This document shows positions 1-5,430 of a DNA stretch of 6,080 nt, piece after piece. Position numbers and translations under genes: made by a program. The first letter of the stretch is position 1. Every line of letters starts with the position of its first letter. The notes under the pieces were generated by a model. It was not told the DNA's origin and did no database searches. It saw only the letters and a program-made list of their open reading frames with translations. This DNA comes from Nitrospina sp. (lineage in GTDB: Bacteria; Nitrospinota; Nitrospinia; Nitrospinales; Nitrospinaceae): NCBI GenBank assembly GCA_004357435.1, contig SMVS01000061.1:1-6080 (forward strand), written 5' to 3'.

Positions 1-90
1 CATCAACAAGATGACGAGGATCAGCACCGACAGGCCGGGCTGGCCGGGAATCATAAACATGCCTGAAAGGGTTGAGTCTGCTCGTTCCAT
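1..90 (-). CDS. Small hydrophobic protein, N-terminal part only (possibly TatA-like)
   Basis: The minus strand is open from an ATG at 90-88 to the left window edge, giving 30 codons; the rest of the gene lies outside. The start was chosen because a good ribosome binding site, AGAGAGG (minus strand, over 98-104), sits 7 nt before it; an in-frame ATG at 96-94 is too close to that site. The peptide begins MERADSTLSG, then MFMIPGQPG, then a strongly hydrophobic run LSVLILVILLM (residues 20-30). A short N-terminus followed by a Gly/Pro-containing turn and one membrane helix is reminiscent of TatA/TatE subunits of the twin-arginine translocase, but the usual Glu before the helix is absent and the amphipathic helix that would confirm it is not visible. 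It could equally be another small inner-membrane protein. The coding call is moderate, the TatA idea weak. Confidence 0.5.
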   Translation of the reverse strand, partial: MERADSTLSGMFMIPGQPGLSVLILVILLM

Positions 91-120
91 AACCATGCCT
101 CTCTTGGTAAAAATATCCCA

Positions 121-146
121 TTTATAAAAACCCCAAAACCGGGGTT
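121..146 (-). terminator. Candidate weak terminator or attenuator in the leader of the minus-strand gene
   Basis: Read on the minus strand, AACCCC (146-141), a six-base loop GGTTTT and GGGGTT (134-129) form a perfect 6-bp stem, followed by TTTATAAA. This is the form of a weak intrinsic terminator. It ends about 30 nt before the start codon of the leftward gene at 90, so it would act as an attenuator in that gene's leader or stop minus-strand transcription coming out of the repeat region. The stem is short and the U-tract is broken by an A, so function is uncertain. Confidence 0.3.
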
Positions 147-195
147 CAGCAATCCGGTGGCGTCGCCTCCTCAACTTGGCCACCCCGCAAAAATC

Positions 196-243
196 AAATA
201 TATCCACTAAGACTGCAAACCATATACCAATTGGGATATATTT
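196..243. repeat. 10-bp perfect inverted repeat in AT-rich DNA
   Basis: AAATATATCC at 196-205 is the exact reverse complement of GGATATATTT at 234-243, with 28 nt between. The right arm overlaps a second dyad centred on CCAATTGG (227-234), whose flanks ATAT/ATAT at 222-225 and 236-239 also match with one mismatched pair. The right arm is followed by more T residues (TTTTTAATAA). It could be a protein binding site, a hairpin or part of a promoter region for either divergent gene; the sequence alone does not decide. Confidence 0.4.
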
Positions 244-274
244 TTAATAAACTTTAAATCGATTGATTTTGTTA

Positions 275-290
275 GCTATTCTAAAATAGC
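275..290. repeat. 6-bp stem, 4-nt loop inverted repeat
   Basis: GCTATT (275-280) and AATAGC (285-290) are perfect complements around the loop CTAA. A shorter dyad, AAATC/GATTT around GATT, lies at 256-269. Both are in the AT-rich half of the gap; no function can be assigned. Confidence 0.35.
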
Positions 291-392
291 GGCTTATGGC
301 AATGGCGGTACTGGCTGTGCGGTTTTTTATAAATCGTATCCAAAAGTGCCCATTAGCCCGTGTGCCGCAGGCTCCATACAATTCCATTTTTT

Positions 393-414
393 GAAGCGGG
401 CCAGGAGGCTTTGG
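393..414. repeat. Direct repeat copy 1 (22 nt)
   Basis: This copy begins GAAGCGGGCCAGGAGG and ends CTTTGG. It matches the copy at 524-545 at 20 of 22 positions (differences at the fifth and fourteenth base). Its last four bases are shared with the left arm of the long hairpin at 411-488. Confidence 0.6.
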
Positions 415-488
415 GGTGGTCATTTTGAGGAACAACACGCCGTAGAATCTGTGTTTTGACAGGATCACAGGCTTGAAATCCACCCCAA
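411..488. repeat. Long imperfect hairpin / terminal inverted repeat
   Basis: TTGGGGTGG at 411-419 is perfectly complementary to CCACCCCAA at 480-488. Inside it, after a two-base bulge (420-421), 422-429 can pair with 472-479 (six Watson-Crick and two G-U pairs), giving about 17 pairs. The interior also holds a CTGTG (449-453) / CACAG (466-470) stem. The whole 78-nt unit could therefore fold as a single structured RNA or extrude as a DNA hairpin. It lies between the two 22-nt direct repeats. It resembles a REP- or MITE-like element in form, but I see no transposase and cannot test its copy number. Confidence 0.5.
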
Positions 489-512
489 CGTTTTAATAGG
501 AAGTCGATGTTT

Positions 513-531
513 CCCCCTTCTCCGAAGGGGG
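513..531. repeat. Perfect 8-bp hairpin, REP-like
   Basis: CCCCCTTC (513-520), loop TCC (521-523) and GAAGGGGG (524-531) form a perfect GC-rich hairpin. The right arm is the beginning of direct repeat copy 2. C-run/G-run hairpins of this kind are common as dispersed intergenic repeats in several proteobacterial and Nitrospina-like genomes. There is no T-tract next to the stem on either strand, so it does not look like a normal terminator. Confidence 0.5.
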
Positions 532-545
532 CCAGGGGGCTTTGG
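524..545. repeat. Direct repeat copy 2 (22 nt)
   Basis: This copy begins GAAGGGGGCCAGGGGG and ends CTTTGG, and differs from the copy at 393-414 at two of 22 positions. It forms the right arm of the hairpin at 513-531 and touches the next dyad at 545-571. Confidence 0.6.
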
Positions 546-571
546 TCACCCGCAGCCTGTTCACGGGTGAC
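545..571. repeat. Perfect 8-bp inverted repeat with 11-nt spacer
   Basis: GTCACCCG (545-552) and CGGGTGAC (564-571) are exact reverse complements around an 11-nt spacer. The geometry, with arms about two helical turns apart, fits an operator for a dimeric regulator as well as an RNA stem-loop. It abuts direct repeat copy 2, so it may simply be the end of the same repeat element. Confidence 0.45.
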
Positions 572-670
572 GCGATAAAACAAGAGGTCATGCTTGGACC
601 ATCTTCAGCATGCTAAGTGGGCGATCGGTGGTCAGTGACCTTGCCGGCCACGCCATTGCTAGAGTACGGT

Positions 671-704
671 CGGTGGGGGAACTGGCACGCCAGCCAGCCC
701 ACCG
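671..704. repeat. Two-tier hairpin upstream of rodA
   Basis: CGGTGGG (671-677) pairs with CCCACCG (698-704). Inside, CTGG (682-685) pairs with CCAG (690-693) around the tetraloop CACG, leaving symmetric 4-nt internal loops. It ends 35 nt before the rodA start codon. No T-tract follows it on the plus strand, so a terminator is unlikely; an operator or a structured site just before the rodA promoter is possible. Confidence 0.4.
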
Positions 705-717
705 CTTTCGATCTGTT

Positions 718-726
718 TATGATAAT
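718..726 (+). promoter_or_regulatory. Possible -10 box for rodA
   Basis: TATGAT (718-723) and the overlapping GATAAT (721-726) each match the TATAAT consensus at five of six positions. No good -35 box is found at the right distance. If used, transcription would begin about 730-735, leaving a leader of only about 5-10 nt, which fits the absence of a Shine-Dalgarno site before the rodA ATG. This is weak evidence. Confidence 0.25.
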
Positions 727-739
727 ATAACCAGTTGAT

Positions 740-1843
740 ATGTTTGATCGTAGACTTTTTTCAAATTTTAATTGGTGGTATTTCGCGGTGATCTTGGTGA
801 TTGCCGGATTTGGCGTGGTCCTCATCCACAGCGCCAACCATGCCCGGCCGGAAGCTTTTTTCCGCAACTTGTACATCAAACAGATCTACTGGATCCTGGC
901 CGGTCTCGGCGCCATGCTGGTGGCCGTTCTAATGGATTACCGGCTCCTCAATCGCTACGCCTACCTCATTTATTTTCTAACGGTCGGCCTTCTGGTCTAC
1001 GTTCTTTTTTTCGGCACCGTCGCTTCCGGAGCACGGCGGTGGATTTTAATCGGTTCATTCAGCGTACAAATTTCTGAATTCGCGAAATACGCTTTGATCA
1101 TTGCGCTCGCCAAATATTTCGACACCACGAGACCGAACACTAAATATGAAGTCAGGGATCTGGTACTGCCCGCCCTCATGACATTGGTTTTAGGGGTTCT
1201 GATCATGAAGCAACCCGATCTCGGCACGGCTATCATCATAATTTTCCTGTTCTTCGTTTTTATTATTTCGGTGGAAATCAATCCCAAAACCTTGTTTCGA
1301 TTGGTAGGAAGTTGTGTTGTTCTGGCCCCGATGGCTTGGTTTTTCCTCAAGGATTATCAAAAAACACGCTTGAGAACATTGTTCAACCCGGAACTGGACC
1401 CGCTGGGCGCGGGCTACCACACCATTCAATCCAAAATCGCGGTGGGTTCCGGTGGTTTTTGGGGCAAAGGCCTTTTCGCTGGAACGCAAAGCCGACTCAA
1501 TTTTTTACCTGAAAAACATACCGATTTTATTTTCTCAGTTTTGGCCGAGGAAACAGGATTCGTCGGCGTGTCCGTCCTGCTCATTTTGTATCTTTTTCTC
1601 ATCCTTAAAGGATTGAACATCGCTTTTAAGACGACCGACCGTTTTGGAATTTTTCTGGCCCTCGGTATCATCGCCTCCATGTCTTTTTACATCATTTTCA
1701 ATATTGGAATGACCATTGGTTTGTTTCCGGTCACCGGCCTTCCCCTGCCCTTGCTGAGCTATGGCGGTTCGTCCCTGATCACCCATTTTTTCGCTCTCGG
1801 CCTGCTCTTGAATATAGAAATGCGGCGCACCCTCCACCCCTGA
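740..1843 (+). CDS. rodA: RodA, SEDS peptidoglycan glycosyltransferase for cell elongation
   Basis: RodA polymerises lipid II into glycan strands in the inner membrane during lateral wall growth, working with a class B PBP (PBP2) and the MreBCD machinery. The 367-residue product has the usual length and about ten hydrophobic segments from residue 12 to the end. Family motifs are clear: GARRWI (97-102), SEFAK with Glu113, KQPDLGTA (157-164), DPLGAGYHTIQSKIAVGSGG (220-239), KGLFAGTQS (243-251), FLPEKHTDFIFSVLAEE (255-271) and GLPLPLLSYGGSS (333-345). Asp262 in HTD aligns with the essential Asp262 of E. coli RodA. PDLGT and the FLPE-HTDF context favour RodA over FtsW. The ATG at 740 follows an in-frame stop at 728, so no upstream start is possible; it has no clear Shine-Dalgarno site. 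Unusually, no PBP2 gene lies directly upstream. Confidence 0.96.
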   Translation: MFDRRLFSNFNWWYFAVILVIAGFGVVLIHSANHARPEAFFRNLYIKQIYWILAGLGAMLVAVLMDYRLLNRYAYLIYFLTVGLLVYVLFFGTVASGARRWILIGSFSVQISEFAKYALIIALAKYFDTTRPNTKYEVRDLVLPALMTLVLGVLIMKQPDLGTAIIIIFLFFVFIISVEINPKTLFRLVGSCVVLAPMAWFFLKDYQKTRLRTLFNPELDPLGAGYHTIQSKIAVGSGGFWGKGLFAGTQSRLNFLPEKHTDFIFSVLAEETGFVGVSVLLILYLFLILKGLNIAFKTTDRFGIFLALGIIASMSFYIIFNIGMTIGLFPVTGLPLPLLSYGGSSLITHFFALGLLLNIEMRRTLHP

Positions 1844-1949
1844 CCCGCGTGCCGCTGGCCCCATGAAGTGGACCTCCGCGAATTATTTCCAAAATATATT
1901 GCTCGCAAAATTGAGTTCGCCCATTTTAGCTCCCGTGCTTCGCCGGGCG

Positions 1950-1958
1950 TGGTATACT
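1950..1958 (+). promoter_or_regulatory. Extended -10 promoter candidate for rng
   Basis: TG-G-TATACT at 1950-1958 fits the extended -10 pattern TGnTATAAT with one mismatch. A -35 box is not evident at 17 nt upstream, which extended -10 promoters can tolerate. It would place the transcription start near 1965, giving rng an untranslated leader of about 70 nt that contains the dyad at 1978-1992. The remainder of the 1844-2036 gap shows no rodA terminator with a T-tract, so read-through from rodA is also possible. Confidence 0.4.
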
Positions 1959-1977
1959 TGCTTTCCATCGCACCACC

Positions 1978-1992
1978 CGAATTTTGAATTCG
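1978..1992. repeat. 6-bp inverted repeat in the rng leader
   Basis: CGAATT (1978-1983) and AATTCG (1987-1992) are perfect complements around the loop TTG. It lies between the candidate promoter at 1950-1958 and the rng start, followed by AT-rich DNA with a T-run at 2009-2015. It may be an operator, a leader stem or chance. Confidence 0.35.
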
Positions 1993-2036
1993 CAACTTAT
2001 ATTTTATGTTTTTTTGAAAATGGATAGAAGCCCCGC

Positions 2037-3566
2037 ATGGCATCTGAAATAGTGATCAATTCAAATCCACGGGAAATTCGCGTGGCCCTGGTTGAAAATA
2101 ATCAGTTGGCCGAAATTTTCATTGAGCATAAAACCAAAAAAGGTATCGTCGGAAATATTTATAAAGGCGTGGTCACCAAAGTGCTACCGGGAATGCAGGT
2201 GGCCTTCGTCGATATTGGCTTGGAACGCGCGGGGTTTCTTTATGTCGGCGACATAGACATCATTGACCTGGTGGAATACGACGGCGAAGAAGAGAATCAA
2301 GATGGTAGTTTGATAGGTGAAAAACCGAGCTCGCAGGTTCAATCGCATCGCGAGCAGGGCCGGGGCATCCCCATTCAGGACCTGCTGGAAGAAGGTCAGG
2401 AAATAATGGTTCAGGTGGCGAAAAACCCCATGGGAACCAAAGGTGCGCGCATCACCTCCTTCATCACTTTGGCGGGGCGTCACGTCGTTTATATGCCCAC
2501 GGTGAACCAGATCAGCGCTTCCCGCAGAATCGAAGATGAGGATGAAAAAGAACGGTTGAAAAAGCTGGTGGCGGAAATTGGCCGGCCGGGAGAAGGCTAC
2601 ATCGTGCGCACCGCCGGTCTGAACCGGCAAAAAGAGGATTTTGAAACGGATTTGAATTTCCTGCACAAGCTCTGGGACAACATTAAAGCTCGTTCCGAAT
2701 CGGTCAGTGCTCCCAACCTGCAATATGAAGATCTCAACCTGATTTTCAGGTCCATGCGGGACCTTTTTAATGAGGATGTCGAGCGCCTGGTCATAGATTC
2801 CCAGGCCGACTTTGAAAGTTCCGTCGAGTTCTGCTCGGCCTACCTCCCCCACCTGGTGGATAAAATTGAATACTACAAAGAGTCCGTTCCCATATTCGAT
2901 TACTACGGCATCGAGATTGAGATCAACCGCGCCCTGGGACGAAAAATCTGGCTCAAGTCTGGCGGATTCATCTCTATCGACCAAACCGAAGCTTTGGTGG
3001 CCATTGATGTGAACACCGGGAAATTCGTGGGCCACAGCGATCCCGAAGAAACGATTCTCAAAACCAATCTGGAGGCGGCCAAAGAAGTGGTGTACCAGTT
3101 GCGGCTTCGCAATATTGGCGGCATCATCATCGTTGATTTCATCGATATGGCGAGGAACGAAAGCAAGGAAATCGTCTGGAATGCTTTGACTCAGGAACTC
3201 AAGTTCGACCGGTCACGCACCAACATCCTTAAAATTTCAGAGCTCGGTCTGGTGGAAATGACACGGAAACGGGTTCGCGGAAGTTTGAGCCAGACTCTGT
3301 GCGACCCTTGTCCATACTGCGAAGGCAAAGGCCATATCAAATCGGCCACCACCGTCTGTTACGAGATCATTCGTGCCCTGCAACGGCTGTCCAGCAACAG
3401 CATCACTCAAAAGGCGGTCACCCTTGAGGTTCCCAGTGTGGTCTATGACCTGCTGTTTGAGGAAGAGACTTCTTATTTGGATGAAATCGAAAAGCTGTAT
3501 AAGATTCAATTGACGGTTGAGGTCAATCCCAAACTGCATCAGGAAAAATACAAAATTATTTCCTGA
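2037..3566 (+). CDS. rng: Ribonuclease G (RNase E/G family endoribonuclease)
   Basis: RNase G is a cytoplasmic endonuclease that matures the 5' end of 16S rRNA and turns over some mRNAs, preferring 5'-monophosphorylated RNA. The 509-residue protein begins like E. coli RNase G, with the S1 domain motifs GIVGNIYKG (36-44) and VLPGMQVAFVDIGLERAGFL (49-68). The 5' sensor/RNase H-like part contains NPMGTKGAR (130-138). Catalytic metal-binding Asp324 (in VAIDVNTG) and Asp367 (in IIVDFIDM) are present, followed by LGLVEMTRKR (403-412) and the zinc-link C425-P-Y-C428. There is no long C-terminal scaffold tail, so it is RNase G rather than RNase E. It is about 20 residues longer than the E. coli protein (489), explained by an acidic/polar insertion in the S1 domain at about 80-110. 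The ATG at 2037 has a weak AGAAG site 6 nt upstream; an in-frame stop at 2025 rules out earlier starts. Confidence 0.96.
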   Translation: MASEIVINSNPREIRVALVENNQLAEIFIEHKTKKGIVGNIYKGVVTKVLPGMQVAFVDIGLERAGFLYVGDIDIIDLVEYDGEEENQDGSLIGEKPSSQVQSHREQGRGIPIQDLLEEGQEIMVQVAKNPMGTKGARITSFITLAGRHVVYMPTVNQISASRRIEDEDEKERLKKLVAEIGRPGEGYIVRTAGLNRQKEDFETDLNFLHKLWDNIKARSESVSAPNLQYEDLNLIFRSMRDLFNEDVERLVIDSQADFESSVEFCSAYLPHLVDKIEYYKESVPIFDYYGIEIEINRALGRKIWLKSGGFISIDQTEALVAIDVNTGKFVGHSDPEETILKTNLEAAKEVVYQLRLRNIGGIIIVDFIDMARNESKEIVWNALTQELKFDRSRTNILKISELGLVEMTRKRVRGSLSQTLCDPCPYCEGKGHIKSATTVCYEIIRALQRLSSNSITQKAVTLEVPSVVYDLLFEEETSYLDEIEKLYKIQLTVEVNPKLHQEKYKIIS

Positions 3567-3615
3567 CCTCACAGCTGAAATTACAACCGGACAACTGGCG
3601 GAGACCCCCGTCCCG

Positions 3616-3624
3616 TGTTAGAAT
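3616..3624 (+). promoter_or_regulatory. Extended -10 promoter candidate for the lipoprotein operon
   Basis: TG-T-TAGAAT at 3616-3624 matches the extended -10 pattern TGnTATAAT with one mismatch. A poor -35 (CTGGCG at 3595-3600, 18 nt away) is the best available. It lies in the 100-nt gap after rng and would start transcription near 3631, about 36 nt before the lipoprotein ATG. It may drive the lipoprotein, transporter and ychF together. Confidence 0.4.
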
Positions 3625-3654
3625 CGGCCCGATCCGTGATTGGGACAACCCTTT

Positions 3655-3660
3655 GAGGAG
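3655..3660 (+). promoter_or_regulatory. Strong Shine-Dalgarno site fixing the lipoprotein start
   Basis: GAGGAG lies 6 nt before the ATG at 3667. It decides this start over the in-frame TTG at 3640, which would place nine hydrophilic residues ahead of the signal peptide. Confidence 0.8.
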
Positions 3661-3666
3661 ATCAAC

Positions 3667-3984
3667 ATGATGACACGTCATATCTTTTTGTTTGTTCTAA
3701 TTGCCTCCATGGCTGTGATGAGCGGTTGCGGGTCGGTGGGCAAAGATTTTGACATTGAAGCGGCCCAGACTATCCAAAAAGGGAAAACCACCCGAACCGA
3801 TATCAAACAGATGTTCGGCTCGCCATTCAAAACCGGGGTGCAAAACGGCAATCCCGTTTGGGTGTATGAGAAAAACGTTTACCGAGCCGTGGGAAAAGAC
3901 TCCTCCAAAAGCCTGATCGTCGAATTTGACCACAAGGGAGTGGTCACGGGATACCAAATCATGGTTGACGAACCTGGCAATTGA
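3667..3984 (+). CDS. SmpA/OmlA (BamE-like) domain lipoprotein
   Basis: This is a 105-residue predicted lipoprotein. MMTRHIF is followed by a hydrophobic stretch (about 6-18) and the lipobox M18-S-G-C21, where signal peptidase II would cut before Cys21; Gly at +2 gives no inner-membrane retention signal, so outer-membrane attachment is likely. Residues 34-68 fit the SmpA/OmlA fold: IQKGKTTRTDIKQMFGSP (36-53), then a variable loop and NPVWVYEKN (62-70), followed by the strand LIVEFDHKGVV (83-93). In E. coli the BamE member helps the BAM complex insert outer-membrane proteins. Many genomes carry several proteins of this fold, so assignment as the true BamE is unproven. The next gene starts 18 nt downstream, suggesting one transcript. 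Confidence 0.85.
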   Translation: MMTRHIFLFVLIASMAVMSGCGSVGKDFDIEAAQTIQKGKTTRTDIKQMFGSPFKTGVQNGNPVWVYEKNVYRAVGKDSSKSLIVEFDHKGVVTGYQIMVDEPGN

Positions 3985-4002
3985 ACCCGAACCTCTCCTT
4001 TG

Positions 4003-5424
4003 ATGCTTGAACTTGACCGGAAGCAAAAGGTTATCCTGCACCTCACCTGGATCGCCTTTTTTCTGACTTTCCTCGTTTGGTTCAACATGGCTCCCTTCAA
4101 CACCACCCTTCGGACCACGCTGGGACTGACCGCCGGACAAATCCAGATATTGATGATCTGCAACGTGGCGCTGACCATCCCGGCGCGCATCGTCATCGGC
4201 TCCCTGGTCGACCGCCTGGGACCCAAAAAAGTGTTCGTGGCCCTGTTATTGTACTCTGCCGCCGTCACTTTTTATTTTTCCATGGCCCAGAGCTTTACGG
4301 ATTTGCTCATCTCACGCCTGCTGCTGGGAATCGTCGGCGCAAGTTTTGTAGTCGGTATCAAGATGATCTCCGAATGGTTTCCACCGGAAAAGATGGGCGC
4401 GGCACAGGGCCTTTATGCCGGGTGGGGAAATTTCGGTGCCGCCGCGGCCGCCTTCTCTCTGCCCTCCCTGGCCGTAGCCTTCTCCCCGGAAAACGGATGG
4501 CGTGCTGCCACCGCCTTTTCTGGAGTGCTGTGCCTGGTATGGGCCTTCGTCTATCACCGCTGGGCGCACGAGGTACCAGAACGTGACTCAGAATTCCGGC
4601 TGAGCCTTGAAAAAACCATCGAAATCACATCCTTCAAAGATCTCGCCCTGGAAATCCTATTGATGGTCCCGCTTTATGGAGCGGTATTGATTTTCCTCTG
4701 GAAATTATCGACGCCGCCCACCTTATTATTGTCCACCCCCGTCTTCTGGATTTTGTCGGCGGCAACACTGGCGCTCTTCACCCACAATGTGACCCGTTGC
4801 CTGCGCTTCAACCTGCCCAGGATTCGCGGCAACCATTCCGGCGATTCCCCTTATGAGTTTCGGCAAATCGCCATTCTCAGCCTGTTGTACGCTCTCACTT
4901 TTGGTTCGGAGTTGGCAGTGATCTCAATGTTTCCCGATTTCCTGGCGACCACTTTTGGGTTGAGCATGATCACCGCCGGCATCCTCGGTTCGAGCTTCTC
5001 GTTTTTCAATCTGGTCACCCGCCCCGGCGGCGGTTGGCTGTCTGATCGCTTCGGGCGCAGACGAACGCTATTCCTGCTGGTGATCGGGGCCGCGGTGTGC
5101 TATGGACTTATGAGCGGCATCACCTCAGCATGGGCCCTCACGCGGGTATTGGGGTTGACGGTGCTGTGTTCCATCTTTATCCAGGCGGGGAATGGCGCCT
5201 GCTTCGCGGCAGTTCCCCTGATCCGTCCTGACTTAACCGGAAAACTCGCCGGGGTGGCCGGGGCCTATGGCAACGTCGGTGCCGTATTTTTTCTGATTCT
5301 GCTCAGTCTGTTTGGCCCACAAAGTTTTTTCAAATGGATTGGCATTTACGCCTTGTTTGTTCTCATCATTTTGTTATTTTTGAAACCGTTCGGCATCCCT
5401 GACCGGTCCAACCCACAAACCTGA
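4003..5424 (+). CDS. NNP-family (NarK/NrtP-type) nitrate/nitrite transporter
   Basis: This 473-residue major facilitator protein belongs to the nitrate/nitrite porter family and should move nitrate and/or nitrite across the inner membrane. Diagnostic features are MFS motif A, GSLVDRLGPKK (66-76), and its second-half counterpart GWLSDRFGRRR (344-354). The two nitrate signatures are AGWGNFGAAAAAF (139-151) and AGAYGNVGAVFF (419-430). Arg62 (IPARIVIG) and Arg340 (NLVTRPGGG) correspond to the substrate-binding arginines of NarK. Two extra hydrophobic segments at about 212-233 and 245-265 lie between the halves, giving perhaps 14 membrane spans. The sequence recalls cyanobacterial and Nitrospina-type members more than E. 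coli NarK. The direction of transport cannot be read from the sequence. ATG 4003 is preferred over the adjacent TTG 4000; there is no Shine-Dalgarno site, so translation may be coupled to the lipoprotein gene ending 18 nt upstream. Confidence 0.9.
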   Translation: MLELDRKQKVILHLTWIAFFLTFLVWFNMAPFNTTLRTTLGLTAGQIQILMICNVALTIPARIVIGSLVDRLGPKKVFVALLLYSAAVTFYFSMAQSFTDLLISRLLLGIVGASFVVGIKMISEWFPPEKMGAAQGLYAGWGNFGAAAAAFSLPSLAVAFSPENGWRAATAFSGVLCLVWAFVYHRWAHEVPERDSEFRLSLEKTIEITSFKDLALEILLMVPLYGAVLIFLWKLSTPPTLLLSTPVFWILSAATLALFTHNVTRCLRFNLPRIRGNHSGDSPYEFRQIAILSLLYALTFGSELAVISMFPDFLATTFGLSMITAGILGSSFSFFNLVTRPGGGWLSDRFGRRRTLFLLVIGAAVCYGLMSGITSAWALTRVLGLTVLCSIFIQAGNGACFAAVPLIRPDLTGKLAGVAGAYGNVGAVFFLILLSLFGPQSFFKWIGIYALFVLIILLFLKPFGIPDRSNPQT

Positions 5425-5426
5425 TC

Positions 5427-5430
5427 GGAG
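5427..5430 (+). promoter_or_regulatory. Shine-Dalgarno site of ychF
   Basis: GGAG is followed by seven T residues and the ATG at 5438. The site begins 2 nt after the transporter stop codon, which fits a shared transcript. Confidence 0.7.

Larger units (their letters stand above)
97..739. other. Long intergenic region rich in inverted repeats, no convincing gene
   Basis: This gap lies between the leftward gene starting at 90 and rodA starting at 740. All six frames are broken or lack coding character: the longer minus-strand frames (244-483, 353-583) run through inverted repeats, lack a recognisable fold and overlap one another. The left part (about 190-290) is AT-rich; the part from 390 onward is GC-richer. 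Dyads I can see are 129-146, 196-243, 222-239, 256-269 (AAATC/GATTT), 275-290 (GCTATT/AATAGC with loop CTAA), 411-488, 513-531, 545-571, 607-614 (AGCATGCT), 630-640 (GGTCA-G-TGACC) and 671-704. No tRNA or rRNA was recognised. The most striking dyads are listed separately. Confidence 0.7.

Noticed and set aside
141..162. GGTTCAGCAATCC resembling a tRNA T-arm
   Set aside because: The T-loop sequence and stem do not fit the tRNA consensus and no acceptor, D-arm or anticodon arm surrounds it.
296..394. 32-codon plus-strand frame beginning MAMAVLAVRFF
   Set aside because: It has a hydrophobic start but no ribosome binding site, no promoter and a length within chance; not supported as a gene.
456..484. 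A perfect TTGACA (456-461) as a promoter -35 box
   Set aside because: No TATAAT-like hexamer occurs 16-18 nt downstream; the region there reads ATCCACCCC.
507..578. 23-codon plus-strand frame beginning MFPPSPKGA with an AGGA site 5 nt upstream
   Set aside because: It lies almost entirely within the hairpin, the direct repeat and the 545-571 inverted repeat, so both its sequence and its open frame are explained by the repeats.
244..583. Two overlapping minus-strand open frames (244-483 and 353-583) in the repeat region
   Set aside because: They run through the direct repeats and hairpins, overlap each other in different frames, have no good ribosome binding site and show no recognisable domain; the apparent proteins are probably translations of repeat DNA.
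97..739. A CRISPR array
   Set aside because: Only one pair of 22-nt units is present, 131 nt apart, with no regular spacer series and no cas gene.
2184..3035. 283-codon minus-strand frame inside rng
   Set aside because: It is an antisense shadow of RNase G, whose motifs and catalytic residues are intact on the plus strand.
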